5,162 bases of DNA from Nevskia sp043781855. Lineage in GTDB: Bacteria > Pseudomonadota > Gammaproteobacteria > Nevskiales > Nevskiaceae. The position numbers and the translations under genes were made by a program. The notes beneath the pieces were generated by a model. The model saw only the letters and a program-made list of their open reading frames with translations. It made no database searches and was not told where the DNA came from. Below are positions 1 to 4,124 of this stretch, piece after piece. Where the stretch lies: contig JAYWBB010000081.1 of NCBI GenBank assembly GCA_043781855.1, forward strand, positions 1 to 5,162. The letters are read 5' to 3'. How positions within the stretch are numbered: position 1 is the stretch's first letter; each line of letters starts with the position of its first letter.

Positions 1-315
1 GTCGGTGAACTGCGCGCGGCGGAAGGCTTAGGGCAGCGCGAGGAAGAACTCGGCGATCTCCTGTTCATGGTCGTCAACCTCGCACGCCACTTCGGTCTCG
101 ACCCGGCTGGGGCGCTGCGCAGCGCCAACGCCAAGTTCGAGCGCCGCTATGGATTCGTCGTCCGGCACACGGTCGAGCTGCCGCCGATCGGCGATCCCGC
201 TCGCCTGGTCCGCATGGAGGCCCTTTGGCAAGCCGCCAAGCGGCTTGAGAAAAATCCAGAGAACCCTAATAATACCAATTATAATTCAATATCCTGCAAG
301 ATATTATTGAAGTGA
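1..315 (+). CDS. mazG: MazG nucleoside triphosphate pyrophosphohydrolase, C-terminal part (5' end outside window)
   Basis: The frame is open from base 1 and stops at TGA 313-315, so only the last 104 residues are visible. MazG hydrolyses (d)NTPs to NMP and pyrophosphate in the cytoplasm and helps clear aberrant nucleotides. The visible part matches the C-terminal MazG domain. It has the ExxD metal-binding half-motif E-L-G-D (bases 46-57) in 'REEELGDLLFMVVNLARHFG', then 'ANAKFERRYGF' and the closing 'RMEALWQAAKRLE' helix typical of the family. The first half of the metal site (EExxE) would lie upstream of the window. Odd point: about 20 extra residues rich in Asn, Ser and Lys follow the usual end, encoded by clearly AT-rich DNA (about 250-312). 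This tail is not conserved in the MazG proteins I know and may be a read-through into former intergenic DNA. Family call is secure from pattern memory; no alignment was run. Confidence 0.93.
   Translation, partial: VGELRAAEGLGQREEELGDLLFMVVNLARHFGLDPAGALRSANAKFERRYGFVVRHTVELPPIGDPARLVRMEALWQAAKRLEKNPENPNNTNYNSISCKILLK
257..285 (+). promoter_or_regulatory. candidate degV promoter inside the mazG 3' end
   Basis: A perfect TATAAT hexamer lies at 280-285 in the AT-rich tail of mazG, in an otherwise GC-rich window. Upstream at normal spacing there is only a poor -35 (CAGAGA at 257-262, 17-base spacer). A TTGAGA at 245-250 is too far from this box but would sit 16 bases from TAATAA at 267-272, an alternative. 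Transcription from 280-285 would start near 292 and give degV a leader of roughly 70 bases. Inference from motif match only. Confidence 0.35.
288..305 (+). repeat. small AT-rich inverted repeat at the mazG-degV junction
   Basis: AATATC (288-293) and GATATT (300-305) form a perfect 6-bp stem with a 6-base loop, just before the mazG stop. A competing 7-bp pairing, AATAATA (268-274) with TATTATT (302-308), shares the right arm. There is no following T-run on the + strand, so this is not a convincing intrinsic terminator. If degV is transcribed from the TATAAT at 280-285, the hairpin spans the start site and may be irrelevant to RNA. Confidence 0.3.
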
Positions 316-347
316 TGTCGAATGTGCAGGACATGCAACTCACGGTT

Positions 348-353
348 GGGAGA
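348..353 (+). promoter_or_regulatory. ribosome binding site fixing the degV start
   Basis: GGGAGA at 348-353 lies 7 bases before ATG 361, a normal Shine-Dalgarno distance. The frame is also open from an ATG at 322, but that ATG has no comparable purine run and would add 13 residues before the conserved 'VGLVVDSACDLP' N-terminus. This favours 361. Confidence 0.75.
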
Positions 354-360
354 CGGAATC

Positions 361-1299
361 ATGAGAGTTGGCCTTGTCGTGGATTCAGCCTGCGACCTTC
401 CGCAATCCTTCTGCGAGGACAATAACCTCGTCGTCCTGCCGATCACGATCCGCATCGGCGGCGAAGAATTCGTCGATCAGCGCGAACCTGCCGCCACGCG
501 CGAGTTCTATCGCAAACACGTCACCAACGCGGCGGAGTGCGAAACCGCACCGCTGAGCGTCGAAGACATCAAGCGCCTGTTCCTCGAGCGCCTGGTGATC
601 GACTACGACTTCGTGTTCTGCCTGACCATCGCCAGTTCACGCAGCCCGATCTTCGACAACGCGACGAAAGCCGCGTACTCGATACTTTCCGAGTACAAGC
701 CGATCCGCATGGCCGCCGGTCACCTGGGCCCGTTCGCTTTGCGTGTCGTCGATACGCAGAATCTTTTCGCGGCGCAGGGTGTGGTCGCGGCCGAGGTGGC
801 GAAGATGATCCGGGCCGGCCAGCCGCCGAACCGGATTCGCGAGCGGCTCGACGCGCTGCTGCCGCACCTCTACGGCTACATGCTGCCGAGCAATCTCTAT
901 CATCTGCGCGCACGCGGCGCGAAGAAGGGCGACAAGAGCGTCGGCTGGTTTCAGTACGCGCTCGGCAACGCGCTCGACATCAAGCCGCTGATCCGCGGTT
1001 ATCGCAACGAAACCGGGCCGGTCGCGAGGCTCCGTCACTATGACGACGGCGCGCGTCGCTGCTTCGATTTCATGATTGAACGAATTCGTATCGGCCTGCT
1101 CGCGCCCACCCTGTGCCTGAGTTATGCCGGAGAACTGACCGAGCTCCAGAAGCTGCCCGGCTATGACGATCTCATCAAGGCCGCCGCTGCCGCCAATGTC
1201 GAAGTGCACAGCAGCGTCATGAGCGTGACGGGCGCGATCAACGTCGGTGAGAGCGCACTGGTCTTCGCCTTCTGCGCTGCGCCGCACGAGTTTCGCTGA
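361..1299 (+). CDS. DegV family protein (fatty-acid-binding fold)
   Basis: A 312-residue protein starting at ATG 361. DegV proteins bind a long-chain fatty acid between two alpha/beta domains. In Gram-positives the related FakB delivers it to the FakA kinase; the role in proteobacteria is not well settled. Evidence in order: the N-terminal strand-loop 'VGLVVDSACDLP' (DegV usually has TDS..DLP), 'VLPITIRIGGEEFVDQRE', then 'CETAPLS' where the family usually has TSQPS, then 'LTIASSRSPIFDNA' in place of the common ISS.LSGTY ligand loop. Next come 'VVDTQNLFAAQGVVAAEVA', 'NALDIKPLIRGYRNETGPVARLRH' (family: L.IKPI...G.i.p..k.R) in the second domain, and a C-terminal 'VMSVTGAINVGESALVFAF' close to the usual I.G.H.GPG.. 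end. Length is a little over the usual 280-290. It follows mazG by 45 bases and converges with parA, stops 2 bases apart. No FakA-like kinase is in the window. The family call is firm; ligand and role are inferred. Confidence 0.9.
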   Translation: MRVGLVVDSACDLPQSFCEDNNLVVLPITIRIGGEEFVDQREPAATREFYRKHVTNAAECETAPLSVEDIKRLFLERLVIDYDFVFCLTIASSRSPIFDNATKAAYSILSEYKPIRMAAGHLGPFALRVVDTQNLFAAQGVVAAEVAKMIRAGQPPNRIRERLDALLPHLYGYMLPSNLYHLRARGAKKGDKSVGWFQYALGNALDIKPLIRGYRNETGPVARLRHYDDGARRCFDFMIERIRIGLLAPTLCLSYAGELTELQKLPGYDDLIKAAAAANVEVHSSVMSVTGAINVGESALVFAFCAAPHEFR

Positions 1300-1301
1300 C
1301 C

Positions 1302-2067
1302 CTACTCCAGCGCGTCGAACAGGGCGACGTATTCCCGGGTGACGCGGTGCGTCGGATCGAGAAAGATCATCGGCCGATGCAGTTCGTGCGACTCCTTCAC
1401 CCGCACCGAGGTCGACAGCGTCTGCGCCAGCAATGGCTGCCCTTCCTCGCGAAGTTCCGCGACCACGCGCTGCGGTAACTTTGCGCGGGATTGGTACTGG
1501 TTGACGACGATACCCTCAATTTCGAGATCGTCGTTGTGGTCGGCCTTGATCTCCTCGATGTTCTCGATCAGCGTGTATAGCGCCTGCCGTGAGAACTCGT
1601 CGCAGTCGAAGGGGATCAGCACGCGCTGCGCTGCGATCAGCGCCGAGCGGCTGAAGAAATTCATGGCCGGTGGCGTGTCGATGAAAATCGCGTCGTAGCC
1701 GCGGAGCTTGTCAAGCGCCTGCCGGAGCTTCTGCACCTTTTGCTTGGCTTCGAGCTTCACCTGCAGGTCGTCGAGCCGCGGACTCGCGGCAACCACGTCG
1801 AGGTTCTCGAACGGTGTGTTGGTCGCGTAGGTTACGAACGCCGGCGACTGGATCGAGAAACTCAAAGTCGATTCGAAGAAATCCGCGATGCTGCGATCGG
1901 CCTGACTGGCATGCTTGCCGAGAAGATATTGCGTCGAGTTGCCTTGTGTATCGAGATCGATCACGAGTGTGCGCAGGCCGCGCGCGGCGGCGATGGCTGC
2001 AAGATTGCACACGATCGTGAGTTTTGCCGACTCCGCCCTTCTGGTTGAACACGACACGACGGATCAT
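1302..2067 (-). CDS. ParA/MinD-family partitioning ATPase, frameshifted in Walker A
   Basis: A ParA-type deviant Walker ATPase. Relatives bind ATP and DNA non-specifically and position plasmids, chromosomes or protein cargo. The gene is split between two frames. From ATG 2067 it reads 'MIRRVVFNQKGGVGKT', the family N-terminus with Walker A, but this frame then turns to nonsense. From about 2020 the next frame carries the rest: 'LTIVCNLAAIAAARGLRTL', Walker A' 'VIDLDTQGNSTQYLLG', Walker B 'GYDAIFIDTPP', 'VLIPFDCDEFSRQAL', 'EGIVVNQYQSRAKLPQRVV' and the end 'VALFDALE', TAG at 1302-1304. One surplus base explains it: 766 bases is 255 codons plus 1. Removing it gives 254 residues, a normal size. 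No other lesion is seen, so either the mutation is recent or it is a sequence error. The frame is also open from GTG 2057 (251 residues), but that version lacks the P-loop. No ParB or parS is visible. The protein resembles orphan chromosomal ParA copies. Confidence 0.85.
2016..2025 (-). other. frameshift site in parA Walker A codons
   Basis: On the minus strand the codons run GGC AAA ACT CAC GAT. The expected protein 'GVGK-[ST]-T-I-V-C-N-L' requires GGC AAA, one codon for S/T, then ACG ATC GTG TGC. There are four bases (ACTC, 2022-2019) where three are needed. Dropping the C gives GKTTIV. Dropping one A of the AAAA run (2022-2025) gives GKLTIV, which loses the conserved S/T after the P-loop lysine. 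So a surplus C, or a more complex change, restores the canonical motif better than a simple homopolymer error. Confidence 0.8.
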
Positions 2068-2072
2068 CAAGA

Positions 2073-2077
2073 CCTCT
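2073..2077 (-). promoter_or_regulatory. ribosome binding site fixing the true parA start
   Basis: AGAGG (minus strand, 2077-2073) lies 5 bases before ATG 2067, whose product begins with the family N-terminus 'MIRRVVFNQKGGVGKT'. The GTG at 2057, which opens the long downstream frame, has no such site ahead of it. This supports 2067 as the ancestral start and the frameshift reading. Confidence 0.65.
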
Positions 2078-2105
2078 TTCGAAGGAGTGGGCAAACGTTG
2101 GGCGG

Positions 2106-2134
2106 ATTATCGCCAGATTCGGGCCGGCCGTGTC
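2106..2134 (-). promoter_or_regulatory. candidate parA promoter
   Basis: On the minus strand GATAAT (2111-2106) matches the sigma-70 -10 box at 5 of 6 positions. The best -35-like hexamer, ACGACA at 2136-2131, is 19 bases upstream, longer than ideal; at 17 bases there is only GACACG. A start near 2099 would leave a leader of about 32 bases before ATG 2067. The upstream hexamer lies inside one arm of a 9-bp inverted repeat. Motif-based inference only. Confidence 0.3.
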
Positions 2135-2188
2135 GTGCGGTGATTTCGCGCGGACGAACGTGCAGATGAAAAAGTCGAAGGTAGTCTC

Positions 2189-2228
2189 ACGCAGAGAATA
2201 CAAAGCAAAGAACGCAGACGACACAAAG
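2189..2228. repeat. imperfect tandem repeat, 17-base unit, period 23
   Basis: The unit at 2189-2205 (ACGCAGAGAATACAAAG) recurs at 2212-2228 (ACGCAGACGACACAAAG) with 14 of 17 bases identical. CAAAG is also repeated in between (2206-2210). The core ACGCAGAG resembles the degenerate 'ACGCAGAG' strings that, from memory, are common in intergenic DNA of many GC-rich proteobacteria. It is likely a relic of such an intergenic repeat family rather than part of a gene. Confidence 0.5.
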
Positions 2229-2266
2229 ACTGAAAACAGGTTTTCCGCCCCAGGTCTTTGCCTGCG
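2213..2266. repeat. nested three-part palindrome upstream of ppnP
   Basis: Three co-nested perfect arms are seen: CGCAG (2213-2217) with CTGCG (2262-2266), CAAAGAC (2224-2230) with GTCTTTG (2254-2260), and GAAAAC (2232-2237) with GTTTTC (2240-2245). The order is compatible with a single hairpin with small internal loops. It overlaps the second copy of the 17-base repeat and the candidate ppnP -35. There is no T-run, so it does not look like an intrinsic terminator. It may be a decayed palindromic intergenic element. Confidence 0.4.
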
Positions 2267-2286
2267 CCACCACTCAAGGCTAGGAT
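2258..2286 (+). promoter_or_regulatory. candidate ppnP promoter
   Basis: TTGCCT (2258-2263, 4 of 6 to TTGACA) and TAGGAT (2281-2286, 4 of 6 to TATAAT) are separated by 17 bases, the ideal sigma-70 spacing. A start near 2293 would give a leader of about 32 bases that contains the ribosome binding site AGGGA (2311-2315), 9 bases before ATG 2325. Position relative to the gene supports it; the hexamers are only moderate. Confidence 0.35.
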
Positions 2287-2324
2287 TCGCGGCCTGAAAC
2301 CATCCACCGCAGGGAACCGACTCA

Positions 2325-2606
2325 ATGCTGAAGCACAACACTTATTTTGAAGGCGGCGTCCAGAGCATCGGCTTCGAGCGGAACGGCCTGCGCGCAACGA
2401 TCGGTGCGATTGCGCCGGGCGAGTATCACTTCGACACCGGCGCCGCCGAACGCATGACCGTGACGAGCGGCTGTCTCGAGGCCGATCTCGGCGCCGGGTG
2501 GACCCGTTATCCGGCCGGCACGGCGTTCGAGATCGCGGCGAACAGCGGCTTCGATGTACGCGCCGTGGGCGGACCTGCGGCCTATCTCTGCGAATTTCTC
2601 GGCTAG
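2325..2606 (+). CDS. ppnP: pyrimidine/purine nucleoside phosphorylase PpnP (YaiE/DUF1255)
   Basis: A 93-residue cytosolic protein of the small cupin-fold family of E. coli PpnP (YaiE, 94 residues), which cleaves purine and pyrimidine nucleosides with phosphate to free base and ribose-1-phosphate. Landmarks shared with YaiE along the whole length: start 'MLKHNTYFEGGVQSIGF' (E. coli MLQSNEYFSGKVKSIGF), 'GVM/GAI..GEY.F.T', 'ERMTVTSGCLEADL' (E. coli EEMTVISGALNV), 'YPAGTAFEIAANSGFDV', and the end 'AAYLCEFLG' (E. coli TSYLCRYL). It is complete, with ATG 2325 preceded by AGGGA (2311-2315), stop TAG 2604-2606. It is divergent from parA and converges with the acyltransferase gene, 17 bases between stops. 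Probably a single-gene unit used in nucleoside salvage. No odd substitutions noticed. Confidence 0.95.
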   Translation: MLKHNTYFEGGVQSIGFERNGLRATIGAIAPGEYHFDTGAAERMTVTSGCLEADLGAGWTRYPAGTAFEIAANSGFDVRAVGGPAAYLCEFLG

Positions 2607-2623
2607 TCAGGCGCTGTGGGTGT

Positions 2624-3781
2624 CTATCTGTCGCGCCCGAATCGAGTCATAAGTCCGGCAAACATCGCGCCGGCGCGATTGCTGTCTTTCAGCGCGACGT
2701 AAGCCTGGTGCGCCAGCCGCGAGTAGCGCGTCGGCGCGCATTCCACCGCGTTGCTAAACCAATGGGCTTTCGGACCCCAGCGGGTCTTCGAGATATCGGT
2801 GCCGGTGGACAGGTTGACGGTCGTGAAGCCCTGCGCGATGGCCCATTTGATCGACTCGGCGACAACCGTCGTCATGATGCTGTAGCGCGCCCAGTCCACG
2901 TCGTAACCCGAGTAGTAGAGATACAGCGAGCGGTCGAACACGAGGCCGATGCGCGTGGCGACCACGACGCCCGCGATCTCGATCTGGAAAATGCGTAGTT
3001 GGCCGCGTGCGGCCATGGCCTGTGCGTATTCTTCGATGAAGGCGCGCGCGTTCGGCAGGGCAAACACGTCGTTATGCGGAGTTCCGATTTTCGACCGCGC
3101 GCGGGCAGCGTGCAGCTCGAGAAAGCGGGTCAATGCGGCGCCGATTTCCTCCGGGCGCTCGACGACGTGGAATGAAAAAACATGGCCGTCGCGCTTGAGC
3201 GAGTTGTAGCACTTGCGCAAGGACTCCTTGATGTTGCGCGAAAGCCCCGCGCGGAATTCTTCCCAGGTCGACGAGAGCGGAAGGTAGTAGTCGGGGATGT
3301 CTTCCGTGCAACGCAGCGAGCCACCGTCCTGGTCCCGGTCGGCCATCATCGGTTGATGCCGCAGGCCGCTCCATTGCAGCCAGTGCCAACGAGTCTGCTT
3401 GGCACGGAAACAACCGCCGAGCGCGGCCACGACGGCCGCCTGATGCTCGACGTGGCAGACCAGTCCGCGAATTTCCGTCATGTTCTGGTCGGCGCCAAAG
3501 AATTGCAGTTCGCTCGTGCGCAGCGGTCCGACTGCGGGGCGCTGCGTCAGCATCATGGGTGCGACCGCGATCAACTGCCCCTGGGCATCGCGCACGGCAT
3601 ACGAATGCAAGCGATCACACACCGAACGCCGGTCGGCACGAAAGTGCTTCCACCACAGCAGATTCCACAAGGCTGTCGTGAACGGCAGCTGCGGATCGAG
3701 CCGGTCGTGGAGCGCGTCCCATTCCGCCGCGAGGCCTGCCAACGCGCCGATATCCACGATCTCTTCGAGCACCAACGTCAT
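2624..3781 (-). CDS. GNAT-like acyltransferase, Acetyltransf_6 / CelD-BcsL type
   Basis: A 385-residue protein read from ATG 3781 to TAG 2624-2626. It resembles the CelD/BcsL (BioF2-like, Acetyltransf_6, PF13480) group, two GNAT-fold halves related to FemAB, often found near polysaccharide or lipid genes; substrates are mostly unknown. The N-terminal half (about 1-160) has 'EEIVDIGALAGLAAEWDALHD' and 'LPFTTALWNLLWWKHF' (33-47), with 'VAPMML' around 73-78. The core half has 'SRNIKESLRKCYNSLKRDG' (181-199), 'FLELHAARARSKIG' (220-233), 'QLRIFQIEIAGVVVATRIGL' (261-280), 'SLYLYYSGYDVDWARYS' (285-301) and 'NLSTGTDISKTRWGPKAHWF' (323-342), the last two typical of the family. No signal peptide or membrane segment is apparent. 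The frame stays open upstream to a GTG at 4144, giving 506 residues. The extra 121 residues look like low-complexity chance coding, so 3781 is preferred although its ribosome site is weak. Same strand as the upstream acyl-CoA synthetase, which might supply acyl-CoA; that link is a guess. Confidence 0.82.
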   Translation of the reverse strand: MTLVLEEIVDIGALAGLAAEWDALHDRLDPQLPFTTALWNLLWWKHFRADRRSVCDRLHSYAVRDAQGQLIAVAPMMLTQRPAVGPLRTSELQFFGADQNMTEIRGLVCHVEHQAAVVAALGGCFRAKQTRWHWLQWSGLRHQPMMADRDQDGGSLRCTEDIPDYYLPLSSTWEEFRAGLSRNIKESLRKCYNSLKRDGHVFSFHVVERPEEIGAALTRFLELHAARARSKIGTPHNDVFALPNARAFIEEYAQAMAARGQLRIFQIEIAGVVVATRIGLVFDRSLYLYYSGYDVDWARYSIMTTVVAESIKWAIAQGFTTVNLSTGTDISKTRWGPKAHWFSNAVECAPTRYSRLAHQAYVALKDSNRAGAMFAGLMTRFGRDR

Positions 3782-4124
3782 GCTGCTATCGACCGGTCCG
3801 TGGGCTGGGTGAACCGCGCACAGGATCGGCGCACCCTCGCGCCGGGTCAAGTTGGAGATCGAGCCATCGGCAAGGCTTGAAGCATTCACGAAAGGGCTCG
3901 TCGGTGGCGCTTGATGATATAGACCATGTCCCCGGCGCATGAGTTCGCCGAGGGTGCCATGCCGCCGCCGGGGCACGGTTCCTGGCGTAGCGGAACGTTG
4001 ACGGACATCACCCGCCGGCCGCTGCGTCGCGCAGGCGCTCGCCGGTTCGGGTTCGACGGCCAGGTCTGGGGTCGAGGCTTTTACGATGAACGATGACCCC
4101 AGTGCGGTCGACGGCTGGCGATGC
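3782..4124. other. 343-bp spacer between acyl-CoA synthetase and acyltransferase genes
   Basis: No convincing gene is present. On the minus strand the acyltransferase frame is open throughout, with an in-frame ATG at 3940 and GTG at 4144, but the translation is rich in Pro, Arg, Ala, Ser and Thr and shows no domain. A 40-codon frame (minus, 4008-3886) also exists without a good ribosome site. A TATCAT box (minus, 3919-3914; 5 of 6 to the -10 consensus) could start transcription about 125 bases ahead of ATG 3781, but no matching -35 is seen. An 8-bp inverted repeat lies near the synthetase stop. The length suggests the two genes are not tightly coupled. Confidence 0.5.
4066..4102 (-). repeat. 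8-bp inverted repeat downstream of the acyl-CoA synthetase stop
   Basis: CTGGGGTC (4066-4073) and GACCCCAG (4095-4102) are perfect reverse complements with a 21-base loop, beginning 22 bases after the synthetase stop codon. The position suits a 3' end hairpin, and the stem is GC-rich, but no T-run follows on the minus strand, so an intrinsic terminator is not supported. The loop contains a CGATGA direct duplication (4084-4089, 4091-4096). Confidence 0.35.

Larger units (their letters stand above)
2050..2137. repeat. 9-bp inverted repeat bracketing parA promoter and start codon
   Basis: CACGACACG at 2050-2058 is the exact reverse complement of CGTGTCGTG at 2129-2137, 70 bases away. One arm lies in parA codons 4-6. 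The other overlaps the candidate -35 region. It does not resemble the classical parS palindrome (TGTTTCACGTGAAACA). It could be a pair of operator half-sites or a chance match; GC-rich context makes chance more likely than raw length suggests. Confidence 0.3.

Noticed and set aside
322..360. upstream ATG start for degV adding 13 residues
   Set aside because: No Shine-Dalgarno-like run near 322, whereas ATG 361 has GGGAGA 7 bases before it and begins right at the conserved N-terminal strand.
637..1287. 216-codon open frame antisense to degV
   Set aside because: Shadow frame of GC-rich coding DNA; degV on the + strand has clear family motifs along its full length, and the antisense translation shows no recognisable domain.
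2016..2025. programmed +1 ribosomal frameshifting in parA
   Set aside because: The zero frame does not hit a stop near the site, there is no known shifty codon plus stimulator, and interrupting Walker A by design is unlikely; mutation or sequence error is simpler.
2122..2129. GGCCGGCC palindrome between parA and ppnP
   Set aside because: Short self-complementary GC strings are common in this base composition and it has no partner or positional meaning beyond lying in the spacer.
3182..3880. 232-codon + strand frame opposite the acyltransferase
   Set aside because: Antisense shadow; the minus-strand product has conserved Acetyltransf_6 motifs throughout, and the + frame has Arg/Gln-rich non-domain sequence.
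3886..4008. 40-codon minus-strand small ORF in the synthetase-acyltransferase spacer
   Set aside because: No good ribosome binding site and no recognisable sequence; short frames of this size are expected by chance in GC-rich DNA.
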